Positions 1-7,452 of a stretch of 14,401 nt of DNA are shown piece by piece. The DNA is from Bacteroidota bacterium (GTDB lineage: Bacteria > Bacteroidota > Bacteroidia > Flavobacteriales > Flavobacteriaceae). The position numbers were made by a program, and so were the translations under genes. The notes below the pieces were generated by a model. It saw only the letters and a program-made list of their open reading frames with translations. It did no database searches and was not told where the DNA came from. The stretch is taken from NCBI GenBank assembly GCA_024278565.1, contig JAJRSY010000257.1, positions 1 to 14,401 on the forward strand, written 5' to 3'. How positions within the stretch are numbered: position 1 is the stretch's first letter; each line of letters opens with the position of its first letter.

Positions 1-162
1 AGTTATAAATAATCTTAAAAAACAACATGAAAATGATATAATGAATCAATGATTGAATAAAAAAACATGTAATGTGTTGATATGTAAATAATTATAGCTG
101 TTCTATTCTCTCATTAAAGCATTTTTAACATTCACTCATTTTAAACTGATCTGAATCTTCCA

Positions 163-520
163 CTAAATTAGTGGTAGAACCAGTTTTTTTAATGATTTCA
201 TAAAGTTCTTTCCGTCCAAAGTGCTTAATTGTGATTTTGCAATTTTGTTTAGTTGGATAAATCTTTCAGGTTTTTCAATATTTTCAGTAATCATTACTGC
301 ATTTAAGTTTTCAAGATTAGAAAGTACAACTAACTCATTTATACTTGAAAAAGTCTCTTATGTTCATTCCCTTTTTGGCGTGTTTAGGATTTGCATCTCT
401 CCAATCTTTTGCTGTACATTTATACATTGCAACATTCAATAAATCTGCTTCTTCTGTATAGATTAACCATTCTTTTTCTTTTGCATAATTTTTTTGAGGT
501 AAAATATGTTCTTTTTTTAT
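163..520 (-). pseudogene. KilA-N family protein, C-terminal remnant (frameshifted, 5'-truncated)
   Basis: Read on the minus strand, 520 down to about 353 encodes a stretch beginning IKKEHILPQ and continuing through YTEEADLLNVAMYKCTAKDW to GMNIRD. After a +1 shift in a T5 run (about 346-352), the next frame continues FSSINELVVLSNLENLNAVM, then ERFIQLNKIAKSQL, and stops at 163-165. I recognise this as the C-terminal part of KilA-N domain proteins, where the pattern EADLLN(V/M)A, TAKxWR, NIRD, (Q/E)LVxLSNLE, ERLxxLN is typical. The N-terminal DNA-binding KilA-N domain is missing: an in-frame stop lies at 521-523, next to GC-rich hairpins. KilA-N proteins are usually phage- or island-associated. 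The AT-rich composition differs from the housekeeping genes that follow. The family call comes from remembered motif patterns, not a search. The gene is almost certainly non-functional. Confidence 0.68.
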
Positions 521-549
521 TTATGTTCCCGTTCTATTTTCTCAAGAAG

Positions 550-580
550 CCTGCCTAGCCGGCAGGTCCGGCAGACGGAC
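550..580. repeat. Tandem pair of GC-rich hairpins (palindromic intergenic repeat)
   Basis: CCTGCC (550-555) pairs with GGCAGG (561-566) around a 5-base loop. Immediately after, GTCCG (566-570) pairs with CGGAC (576-580) around another 5-base loop. This GC-rich island is strikingly different from the AT-rich DNA to its left and marks the edge of the KilA-N remnant. It resembles the short palindromic repeats built on CCTGCC/GGCAGG that are scattered between flavobacterial genes. A possible second, degenerate relative lies at 3696-3717. No T-tract follows on either strand, so a classical terminator is unlikely. Confidence 0.55.
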
Positions 581-582
581 TC

Positions 583-759
583 GTGCCTCATAATGACAAG
601 GGTGTGCTCGAATGATAAAACAGAACCAAAGTGAAAGGAAACGAAATACTCCCCCGATGCTGTTGTCAAAACAATAGATGCAACACCTTGTGCGCTTGAT
701 CAACACTAACAACCAGACGGTTCACAAAATAGTTTCCTTCTTGGGTCGACCGCCTCCCC
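583..759. other. Non-coding stretch downstream of ligA, nothing recognised
   Basis: Between the hairpin pair and the ligA stop codon I find no convincing gene. Minus-strand reading frames here are short and are either run-on from ligA in another frame or low-quality. The only local structure is a weak TTGT/ACAA stem around 664-676. No tRNA, riboswitch or clear terminator was seen. Confidence 0.4.
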
Positions 760-2757
760 TCACCCGACCAATACCAAAAAATCATCTTCAGAAATGATGG
801 ACACCTCAAATTTTTCTGCCTTTGCACGTTTGCTCGGCCCCATTTTGTCACCAGCTACAAGATAAGTTGTTTTTGACGATACCGAGGAGCCGACCCTGCC
901 CCCATTGTCCTCAATGAGCTTCTTCAGTTCATCACGGCTTACCTTTTCAAAAACACCTGAAACCACAAAGGTCTGCCCTTTCAGTTTTTCGGTCTGGTTT
1001 TCAAGTTTATCGGCAGAAAGTGCAAACTGTAAACCAAAACTTTTCAAACGGGCGATGATTTCAAGATTGGCTTCATTTCGAAAAAACTCGACCACGCTTT
1101 GGGCAATACGATCCCCTATTTCATCAACAGCCATCAGTTCTTCTTCAGTAGCTACAATAAAGGCATCAATGTTCTTATAGGCCTTTGCGAGTTTTTTGGC
1201 CACGGTTTCACCAACAAAACGAATGCCCAGGGCAAACATGACCCGTTCAAAAGGTATACCAACGGAAGCTTTTACCCCATTGACCAAATTTTCGGCTGAC
1301 TTCTCGGCCATACGCTCTAAGGGAATAAGCTGTTCTTTCGTAAGGGTATACAAATCGGCATAGTCGGTTATCAAACCTTCTTGAAATAAAAGGGTTACCG
1401 TTTCACCGCCCATACCCTCAATATCCATCGCCTTTCTTGAGATAAAATGCTGTATACGCCCTGTAATCTGAACAGGGCAACCATAGTAATTGATACAGTA
1501 ATGCTTGGCATCACCATCGGTACGTACCAATTGGGTATGGCATTCAGGGCACTGATCGATATACCGTGTGGGTTCTGAATTTTGGGGACGCTTGCCAAAA
1601 TCGACCCCAATGATCTTGGGAATGATCTCTCCGCCTTTTTCAACAAAAACGGTGTCGCCTTCCCTGATATCTAACTTTGAGATTTGATCGGCATTGTGCA
1701 ATGAGGCTCTTTTTACCGTGGTGCCGGCCAACAATACGGGCTCTAAATTGGCAACAGGGGTTATGGCCCCGGTACGCCCCACTTGATAAGTGATTTCATT
1801 TAGGACGGTGGACACCTGTTCTGCCTTAAATTTGTAGGCCATCGCCCAACGTGGTGACTTTGAGGTGTAGCCCAGTTCATCTTGCTGCTGCAAACTGTTT
1901 ACCTTGACAACCACACCATCGGTTTCGTAAGGAAGGTCGTGCCGATGTACATCCCAATATCCAACAAACTCCATTACTTCATCGGTGGTCTTGCACAATT
2001 TGGCAACCGTGGGCACTTTAAAACCCCATTCCCTGGCTTTTTCCAACATTTGCCACTGCGATTCGATACCTGTGTTCTGCCCTACGATACCGTACAAAAG
2101 GCAATCTAAGGGTCGTTTTGACACGGCCGCACTATCTTGCAACTTTAAACTGCCCGAGGCCGTATTTCTAGGGTTCATATAAGGTTCTTCGCCATTTTCG
2201 ATTCGCTCTGCGTTCATCTTGGCAAAACCCTCAAATGGCAATACGATCTCTCCCCGAATATCAAATTTGGGCGGATAGCTTCCCGTTAACTTCAAGGGCA
2301 CCGATTTAATGGTCTTTATATTTGTGGTAACATCATCACCTTGAAAGCCGTCACCACGGGTCAAGGCGCGCAGCAGTTTTCCATCGGCATAGGTCAGGCT
2401 GATAGATGCCCCATCATATTTCAACTCACAGGTAAATTCGACCTCGACATCACCCAAACCTCGCTGTATGCGTTTTTCCCAATCTTCAAGGTCTTCCTTG
2501 GAGTAGGAATTGTCGAGGGAATACATACGTTGGTTATGTGCCACGGTCTCGAAATTTTTCGTAACCATACCCCCTACACGTAAGGTAGGTGAGGTGGGGT
2601 CGTACAGTTCAGGGTATTGTGCCTCCAACCCCTGTAGCTCTTTCAACTTCATATCAAATTCATAGTCCGATATGGTGGGTTGGTCCAGCACGTAGTAACT
2701 GTGGTTGTGTTTGCGAAGTTCTTTTCGCAGTGATTTTGTTCTTTCCTCACCATTCAT
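760..2757 (-). CDS. ligA: NAD+-dependent DNA ligase LigA
   Basis: Seals nicks in duplex DNA during replication and repair, using NAD+ as adenylate donor. The 665-residue length is normal for the family. The domains are in order. An N-terminal Ia domain (about 1-65, with HNHSYYVLDQPTISDYEFD) binds NMN. The nucleotidyltransferase domain carries the adenylation motif KYDG at 113-116, with Lys113 as nucleophile. The OB fold is followed by a four-cysteine zinc finger (C403, C406, C421, C427), helix-hairpin-helix repeats (about 440-580) and a C-terminal BRCT domain (about 592-665). All key residues are present. The start at 2757 places the Ia domain exactly at the N-terminus. It lies 50 bp downstream of prmC on the same strand, so co-transcription is likely. 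An essential, vertically inherited gene. Confidence 0.98.
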   Translation of the reverse strand: MNGEERTKSLRKELRKHNHSYYVLDQPTISDYEFDMKLKELQGLEAQYPELYDPTSPTLRVGGMVTKNFETVAHNQRMYSLDNSYSKEDLEDWEKRIQRGLGDVEVEFTCELKYDGASISLTYADGKLLRALTRGDGFQGDDVTTNIKTIKSVPLKLTGSYPPKFDIRGEIVLPFEGFAKMNAERIENGEEPYMNPRNTASGSLKLQDSAAVSKRPLDCLLYGIVGQNTGIESQWQMLEKAREWGFKVPTVAKLCKTTDEVMEFVGYWDVHRHDLPYETDGVVVKVNSLQQQDELGYTSKSPRWAMAYKFKAEQVSTVLNEITYQVGRTGAITPVANLEPVLLAGTTVKRASLHNADQISKLDIREGDTVFVEKGGEIIPKIIGVDFGKRPQNSEPTRYIDQCPECHTQLVRTDGDAKHYCINYYGCPVQITGRIQHFISRKAMDIEGMGGETVTLLFQEGLITDYADLYTLTKEQLIPLERMAEKSAENLVNGVKASVGIPFERVMFALGIRFVGETVAKKLAKAYKNIDAFIVATEEELMAVDEIGDRIAQSVVEFFRNEANLEIIARLKSFGLQFALSADKLENQTEKLKGQTFVVSGVFEKVSRDELKKLIEDNGGRVGSSVSSKTTYLVAGDKMGPSKRAKAEKFEVSIISEDDFLVLVG

Positions 2758-2807
2758 GATTTCAATCGTATTTTAGCTATCAACTTATTTTGAAAGCGAC
2801 TTCTATT

Positions 2808-3656
2808 TTAAAAACCACCTCTCAACATCCGGTCATTGCCGAACATATCTTTACGGACCACAATTTCAGAAAAATTATGGTCATACAATAATTGTCTGGT
2901 ATCATTTTTCAAATATTGGTTGATCTCAAAGTACAGCTTGCCCCCTTTTTTCAAATGATGCGTTGCAAAAATCGTTATGGCTCTGTAAAACTGCAAGGGA
3001 TCTTCATCAGATACAAACAGGGCCGAACCCGGTTCATGGTTCAGCACATTATTGCCCATTTCTTTTTTCTCTGATTCCCGCACATAGGGCGGATTTGAGA
3101 CTATAACATCAAATTTGGTTTCTAAAACTTCCATCTTTAATATATCGGCTTCCAAAAAATTAATTTCAACCGAATGATCCTTCGCATTTAGTTTTGCCAG
3201 TTTAAGGGCCTCCTTTGAAATGTCTAAAGCATACACCTTGGCATTGGGCAGGTTTTTCGCTAAGGAAATAGCGATACAGCCCGAGCCGGTACCAATATCT
3301 AAAATCTTGATTGCTGATCTACTGGAACTGAAATCATCAATGACCCACCTGACGAGTTCTTCGGTCTCTGGCCTCGGTATCAACACACCTTCGTTGACGG
3401 TAAAGTTCATTTCCATAAAATAAGTAGTTCCTATGATATACTGAACAGGGCGTTCTAATTTAAGTGCTGCCAAGCCTTCAAACAAAGGCTGCTCTTTTTC
3501 TTTAGATATAATCAAATCGGACTGAACGGCCAATACAAATCGTTCAAGACCCAAGTAATGCGCTATCAACATATAGAAAAAACTGTCTATCTCTGTGACC
3601 GGGTAGATAGCATCCAATTCGTGATGGAATATGTTTTTGATCTCGCGCAACAACAT
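2808..3656 (-). CDS. prmC: Peptide chain release factor N5-glutamine methyltransferase PrmC (HemK)
   Basis: Methylates the glutamine of the GGQ motif in release factors RF1 and RF2 using S-adenosylmethionine, which improves translation termination. The 282-residue length matches the family. An N-terminal helical domain (about 1-75) is followed by the conserved link RPETEE (95-100). The Rossmann SAM-binding motif is LDIGTGSG (119-126), an acidic residue binding SAM ribose sits in ALDIS (about 143-147), and the hallmark NPPY is at 188-191, which contacts the substrate glutamine. It lies upstream of ligA in the same orientation and 80 bp downstream of an acetyltransferase gene; the upstream gap contains a hairpin repeat. 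The ATG at 3656 gives the expected N-terminus. Confidence 0.95.
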   Translation of the reverse strand: MLLREIKNIFHHELDAIYPVTEIDSFFYMLIAHYLGLERFVLAVQSDLIISKEKEQPLFEGLAALKLERPVQYIIGTTYFMEMNFTVNEGVLIPRPETEELVRWVIDDFSSSRSAIKILDIGTGSGCIAISLAKNLPNAKVYALDISKEALKLAKLNAKDHSVEINFLEADILKMEVLETKFDVIVSNPPYVRESEKKEMGNNVLNHEPGSALFVSDEDPLQFYRAITIFATHHLKKGGKLYFEINQYLKNDTRQLLYDHNFSEIVVRKDMFGNDRMLRGGF

Positions 3657-3695
3657 TTTTGAAAAATGAATTTATAACAGTAGTGTCCGGTTGAA

Positions 3696-3717
3696 CCTGC
3701 CGACTTCGTCATTCAGG
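3696..3717. repeat. Interrupted hairpin between GNAT gene and prmC
   Basis: CCTG (3696-3699) pairs with CAGG (3714-3717). Inside, GAC (3702-3704) pairs with GTC (3708-3710) around a TTC loop, with a small internal loop of two and three bases between the two helices. The outer sequence CCTGCC ... AGGCGG recalls the GC-rich palindromes at 550-580, so this may be a decayed copy of the same repeat family. It could also act as a processing or partial termination site between the acetyltransferase gene and prmC; it lacks a T-run. Confidence 0.4.
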
Positions 3718-3736
3718 CGGGGTCACAAGACCGATA

Positions 3737-4222
3737 CTAAATACTTTTGATCATCCAGACCGGACATGAATAATGCCCCGTATCACCCATTGGTGCATCA
3801 ATAAACTCAAAGCCGACTTTTTGATACAGCTTCTGGGCGGCGTTCATAAAGGGCATCGTTTCCAAATACACTTTTTCGAAGCCGTATTGCTTGGCTCGAT
3901 CTATACAGGTCTGTATCATTTTAGCACCTATACCCTTGCCCCTTGCTTCCTCTAAAAAATACATTTTCTGCAGTTCGCACACATTGCCTTTATAATTATC
4001 CAATTGGGCAACCCCCGCCCCACCAATGATTTTAGAACCTTCCTCCACCACAAAATAGGTCGCTCTGGGCACATCGTAATTCCCGTACATTTCATCAAGT
4101 GCCTTATCGGCATAGGCCGTACCGATTTTCGGAACGCCCAGGTCTATCAAAACCTTGCGAATGACCCGTGCAAGCTCGGCGTTGTCATTGGGTTTGATCT
4201 CTCTAATAATTGCAATACTCAT
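3737..4222 (-). CDS. GNAT family N-acetyltransferase
   Basis: Predicted to transfer an acetyl group from acetyl-CoA to an amine; the substrate is unknown. A single GNAT domain fills the 161 residues. CELQKMYFLEEARGKGIGAK (about 82-101) holds the pyrophosphate-binding motif R/Q-x-x-G-x-G/A as RGKGIG at 94-99. ETMPFMNAAQKLYQKVGF (about 121-138) is the typical C-terminal AAxxLYxxxGF element. An ATG at 4291 would add 23 basic residues with no family resemblance and would overlap ribD. I prefer the ATG at 4222, where MSIAIIREIKPNDN begins the fold. A perfect TAnnTTTG-type box at 4276-4283 (minus strand) also predicts a transcript starting downstream of 4291. It diverges from ribD with only 41 bp between start codons. 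Confidence 0.88.
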   Translation of the reverse strand: MSIAIIREIKPNDNAELARVIRKVLIDLGVPKIGTAYADKALDEMYGNYDVPRATYFVVEEGSKIIGGAGVAQLDNYKGNVCELQKMYFLEEARGKGIGAKMIQTCIDRAKQYGFEKVYLETMPFMNAAQKLYQKVGFEFIDAPMGDTGHYSCPVWMIKSI

Positions 4223-4251
4223 TTTTGTTGAAAATATTGTTGTTTTTCTCC

Positions 4252-4259
4252 TATTTTTA
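4252..4259 (+). promoter_or_regulatory. Candidate -7 box for the ribD operon
   Basis: TATTTTTA matches TAnnTTTG at all but the last position and has a TTG at 4228-4230, 21 bp upstream, within the normal Bacteroidota spacing. A transcript from here would begin at or next to the GTG start at 4264, so ribD mRNA might be leaderless. Inferred from motif and spacing only. Confidence 0.32.
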
Positions 4260-4263
4260 CGGC

Positions 4264-5316
4264 GTGAAGATACACCAAAAATATATTTCAAGATGTATTG
4301 ATATCGCTCGGAACGGATTTGGCACTACCGCACCCAACCCCACGGTGGGAGCTGTTATCGTTCACAAAAAGAAAATCATCGGTGAAGGCTTTACAAGTGC
4401 TTATGGCGGAGCCCATGCCGAGGTGAACGCTATTAATTCGGTTACCGATAAATCGCTGCTCAAGGAGGCTATCTTATATGTTACCCTTGAACCTTGTTCA
4501 CATCTTGGAAAGACACCACCCTGTGCTGACCTGATTCTAAAATCTGGTATTAAAAAAATGGTGGTCGGCATTTTAGACCCACATGAAAAAGTAGCGGGCC
4601 GTGGGATTAAAAAACTGGTTGATGGCGGTTGTGATGTTACCGTAGGGGTATTGGAGAAAGAATGTCGAGAGCACCATAAACGGTTTTTGACTTTCCATCA
4701 AAAAAAACGTCCTTACATTATATTAAAATGGGCAGAAACCTTAGATGGTTTTATCGCTCCAAAAAAGGAAGATCGAAAAATCGATCCCACCCCTTTTTGG
4801 ATCACCAATTCATATTCACAGCAAATAGTACACCAATGGCGTTCAAAGGAACAGGCCATATTGGTAGGCACCAACACCGTTTTGGAAGACAACCCCAAGT
4901 TGAATCTCAGGCATTGGAAAGGAGAAAACCCTGTTCGGATAGTATTGGACAAAGACCTTAAGATAAAAAACAATTTCAATGTTTTGGATGGAAGTACCCC
5001 TACCCTTGTACTGACCCAGATAGCAGACGCTTCTAGATACTTGAAAGGTATTGACTATGGGATAATTGATTTTCGACAGGATGTAGCTGCCCAAATATGT
5101 GAAAAATTGCACAAGCGCAACATCATTAGTGTTTTGATAGAGGGTGGTGCGCAAACACTTCAAACTTTTATCGATGCCCACCTTTGGGATGAGGCCAGAG
5201 TGTTTACCGGAAGCAAATCGTTTTCAAAGGGATTAAAAGCTCCTGTGTTTTCAGGAAATTTGACCGCCACCACCAAAATTGGCCATGACACCCTTAACCT
5301 CTATAAAAAATGCTAA
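4264..5316 (+). CDS. ribD: Bifunctional riboflavin biosynthesis protein RibD (deaminase/reductase)
   Basis: Catalyses two steps of riboflavin synthesis: deamination of 2,5-diamino-6-ribosylamino-pyrimidinone phosphate, then NADPH-dependent reduction of the ribosyl side chain. Counting from GTG at 4264 gives 350 residues, normal for the family. The N-terminal cytidine-deaminase-like domain has the zinc site HAE (51-53) plus PCSHLGKTPPC, with Cys78 and Cys87. TAPNPTVGAVIV (about 22-33) is also characteristic. The C-terminal RibD reductase domain (about 150-350) begins RPYIILKWAETLDGFI and contains VGTNTVLEDNPKLN (about 201-214) and a late EGGAQT loop. An upstream ATG at 4210 would add 18 hydrophobic residues that overlap the divergent gene's start; the GTG start matches the usual N-terminus (KYISRCIDIARNG). 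First gene of a four-gene operon. Confidence 0.95.
   Translation: MKIHQKYISRCIDIARNGFGTTAPNPTVGAVIVHKKKIIGEGFTSAYGGAHAEVNAINSVTDKSLLKEAILYVTLEPCSHLGKTPPCADLILKSGIKKMVVGILDPHEKVAGRGIKKLVDGGCDVTVGVLEKECREHHKRFLTFHQKKRPYIILKWAETLDGFIAPKKEDRKIDPTPFWITNSYSQQIVHQWRSKEQAILVGTNTVLEDNPKLNLRHWKGENPVRIVLDKDLKIKNNFNVLDGSTPTLVLTQIADASRYLKGIDYGIIDFRQDVAAQICEKLHKRNIISVLIEGGAQTLQTFIDAHLWDEARVFTGSKSFSKGLKAPVFSGNLTATTKIGHDTLNLYKKC
4276..4283 (-). promoter_or_regulatory. Candidate flavobacterial -7 box for the GNAT gene
   Basis: The minus strand reads TATTTTTG, a perfect match to the Bacteroidota -7 consensus TAnnTTTG, and would start transcription about 47 bases before the ATG at 4222. No TTG box is visible at the usual 17-23 bp upstream spacing. 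The box lies inside the first codons of ribD on the opposite strand. In AT-rich DNA such a match can occur by chance. Confidence 0.33.
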
Positions 5317-5915
5317 AAAACATCATTTTCGACTTTGGCGATATTTTCATCAACCTTGATAAGGAGGCCATTTTTCGTGAAATAGAAAACTATGGCCAGG
5401 GCACCAAACCAACCCCTGAACTTTTTGCCCTCAGTGAACTATATGAAGTAGGTGGTATAAGAACGGAAGAATTTGTGCAACAATTGGCAGCGGTTTTTCC
5501 TAAGAAGAGTGCTGATGATATTGTAGCTGTCTGGAATTCAATTTTGCTTGATTTTCCTGACTACAGGTTGAAGTTTATTGAAGACCTCGCACAAGAGAAC
5601 AAGCATCGCCTTTTTTTATTGAGCAATACCAATGCCCTGCACATTGCACAGGTTATCAAAACCATGGGGCTCGAAAAGTACAACCGCTTTAAAAACTGTT
5701 TTGAGCAGTTTTATCTCTCACATGAAATCAACCTGAGAAAACCCAAGGCCGAAATCTATGATTTTGCCTTGCAACAAAATGGGTTGATTGCCGAAGAAAC
5801 TTTCTTTATTGATGACACCAAAGAAAATACTGAGGCAGCTGAAAAATTGGGCATCACTTGTTGGCATCTACAAGTTGACAAAGAGGATATAATTCATTTA
5901 AAATCGAAATTGTAA
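5310..5915 (+). CDS. HAD-superfamily phosphatase (YihX-like)
   Basis: A soluble 201-residue haloacid-dehalogenase-like hydrolase, predicted to remove phosphate from a small metabolite. Motif I is IIFDFGDIF with Asp8 as nucleophile; the +2 position is Gly rather than Asp, as in YihX-type enzymes. Motif II is LFLLSNTN (Ser105), motif III is LRKPKAEIY (Lys144), and motif IV is FFIDDTKEN (Asp168, Asp169). The helical cap lies between motifs I and II. The start codon overlaps the last 7 bases of ribD, which suggests translational coupling, and the next gene follows after one base. Because the pathway needs a HAD phosphatase after RibD to make the lumazine synthase substrate, this gene is a candidate for that step. 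That role is inference from position only. Confidence 0.87.
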   Translation: MLKNIIFDFGDIFINLDKEAIFREIENYGQGTKPTPELFALSELYEVGGIRTEEFVQQLAAVFPKKSADDIVAVWNSILLDFPDYRLKFIEDLAQENKHRLFLLSNTNALHIAQVIKTMGLEKYNRFKNCFEQFYLSHEINLRKPKAEIYDFALQQNGLIAEETFFIDDTKENTEAAEKLGITCWHLQVDKEDIIHLKSKL

Positions 5916-5916
5916 A

Positions 5917-6780
5917 ATGCTCAATCTTGCTTTAAGTGTTCTTTTTTCGAGCCTGATATTTGTCATTTTCAAGCTGTTCGCGGTTTATAAGATAGAGACC
6001 CTTTATGCGATTATAATTAATTATATGGTGGCATGTATAGTGGGGCTGTCAATATATAATGGAGAGGTTACCATTACCGATATTCCTCAAAAACCTTGGT
6101 TTTGGGGTACACTGGCCTTGGGTCTTTTGTTCATAGTTGTATTCAATCTTATGGCAGCCACAGCGCAGAAAGTGGGAGTCTCAGTGGCATCGGTAGCAAC
6201 AAAAATGTCTTTGGTGATTCCCGTTGTTTTTGGGGTTATGAATTATGGAGAAGTTCTTGGCCCCTTGAAAATTTTAGGCATTGTTTTGGCTTTGGCAGCG
6301 GTTTATTTCGCATCCATCAAAGAAAAATCCATCGCCTTGAAAAGATCATCGTTTCTCTTGCCTCTTATGGTATTTATGGGCTCTGGTATTATTGATACCA
6401 GTATAAAGTTCATACAGGACCAATACATTAAGGAAGAAGAATTTTCTTTGTTCTCGGCAACAGTTTTTGGTTCGGCAGCAGTTATCGGGCTTGTGTTCAT
6501 AGCTTTGAAATCAGTCAATAAACCTATAAAAATCAACTATAGAACTATTTTAGGGGGAATTGTCTTAGGGGTACCCAACTTTTTCTCGATCTATTTTTTA
6601 TTACGTGCCTTGCAGAATGACAGCATGAACAGCGCATCTGTGTTCACCATCAACAATGTTGCCATTGTAATGTTCTCGACACTTTTGGGTATTTTATTGT
6701 TCAAGGAAAAACTCAGTTTAAAAAACTGGGGCGGTATTGCCTTGGCTGTTTTAAGTATCGTTCTCGTAGCACTATTTTAA
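5917..6780 (+). CDS. EamA/DMT-superfamily permease
   Basis: An integral inner-membrane protein of 287 residues, made almost entirely of hydrophobic helices (about ten), as in the drug/metabolite transporter superfamily. There are two homologous halves: about 1-135, ending KILGIVLALAAVYFAS, and about 148-287, ending NWGGIALAVLSIVLVALF. Each half ends with the G-I-x-L-A-L-A-type helix typical of EamA repeats. A short charged loop (KEKSIALKR) separates them. The substrate cannot be predicted from sequence. It starts one base after the HAD gene and its stop TAA shares its last A with the next gene's ATG, so it is probably translated with its neighbours. Its place in a ribD operon could hint at metabolite export, but this is speculative. 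Confidence 0.85.
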   Translation: MLNLALSVLFSSLIFVIFKLFAVYKIETLYAIIINYMVACIVGLSIYNGEVTITDIPQKPWFWGTLALGLLFIVVFNLMAATAQKVGVSVASVATKMSLVIPVVFGVMNYGEVLGPLKILGIVLALAAVYFASIKEKSIALKRSSFLLPLMVFMGSGIIDTSIKFIQDQYIKEEEFSLFSATVFGSAAVIGLVFIALKSVNKPIKINYRTILGGIVLGVPNFFSIYFLLRALQNDSMNSASVFTINNVAIVMFSTLLGILLFKEKLSLKNWGGIALAVLSIVLVALF

Positions 6781-7394
6781 TGAGAAAAGAACCCACAGAT
6801 ATCTTTAGAACCCTCTCAAAGCCATCAGAGGGCACTCTGCTCAAAGAAAGAAAAAGCAAGTTTTTTGGTTATGCCTTTCCCATTGAAAACGAAAAGGAGG
6901 TGAAACCGATTATAGAAACATTACGTAAAAAACACCCAACAGCGGGGCATGTTTGCTATGCTTGGCAAATTGGCCATACTGATATCCGCTATCGCACCAA
7001 TGACGATGGTGAACCAAACAATTCTGCCGGAAAGCCCATTTACGGACAAATACTATCTTATAAGGCTACCAATGTACTTGTAGCGGTAGCACGAATATTT
7101 GGAGGTACAAAATTAGGTGTTGGCGGTTTGATAAGTGCCTATCGCTCAGCTTCGCAAATGGTTCTGGAATCAGCGGTGATTGTAGAAAAAACCATTCAAC
7201 AAGAGTTTCGATTGTCTTTTGAATACGCTGACATTGACAAGGTGATGCGTATTGTCAAGCAAAAACAACTGCGAATAGTATCACAGCGGATACAGACCAA
7301 TTGCAAGTTGGTTATTTCAGTGCGTCAAAGTCAAGCTGAGCAGATTGAAGGTGTGTTTGGAAATATACCATCAATTGAAGTTAAAAGAATCTAA
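6780..7394 (+). CDS. YigZ/IMPACT family protein
   Basis: A 204-residue member of the YigZ/IMPACT (UPF0029) family, found from bacteria to eukaryotes. The eukaryotic relative IMPACT modulates GCN2 signalling; the bacterial role is poorly defined and probably linked to translation or ribosome stress. The N-terminal domain (about 18-128) has the conserved AGHVCYAWQIG, NDDGEPNNSAGKPI and FGGTKLGVGGLISAYRSA motifs. The small C-terminal ferredoxin-like domain (about 135-200) matches the DUF1949 region. Start and stop overlap EamA by one base. It is the last gene of the ribD operon and converges on the thioesterase gene, with a small hairpin between them. Confidence 0.9.
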   Translation: MRKEPTDIFRTLSKPSEGTLLKERKSKFFGYAFPIENEKEVKPIIETLRKKHPTAGHVCYAWQIGHTDIRYRTNDDGEPNNSAGKPIYGQILSYKATNVLVAVARIFGGTKLGVGGLISAYRSASQMVLESAVIVEKTIQQEFRLSFEYADIDKVMRIVKQKQLRIVSQRIQTNCKLVISVRQSQAEQIEGVFGNIPSIEVKRI

Positions 7395-7427
7395 GAGACT
7401 GTTTTGGTTAAACAACTCACAAGAGTA

Positions 7428-7443
7428 CTAGAAGCAATTCTAG
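7428..7443. terminator. Possible bidirectional hairpin between yigZ-type gene and thioesterase
   Basis: CTAGAA (7428-7433) and TTCTAG (7438-7443) form a perfect 6-bp stem with loop GCAA, in the 58-bp gap between convergent genes. The position fits transcription termination. The stem is AT-rich and there is no strong U-tract on either side, so function is uncertain. Confidence 0.3.
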
Positions 7444-7452
7444 AAACAAGCA

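Noticed and set aside
221..442. Plus-strand 73-residue open frame
   Set aside because: It is the antisense shadow of the KilA-N remnant; its translation has no family resemblance, whereas the minus strand does.
666..851. Minus-strand 61-residue open frame across the ligA stop
   Set aside because: Most of it overlaps the ligA BRCT coding region in another frame, and the tail has no recognised motif.
4223..4291. Longer N-terminus for the GNAT gene (ATG at 4291)
   Set aside because: The added residues are basic, lack family similarity and overlap ribD; the ATG at 4222 begins the conserved fold.
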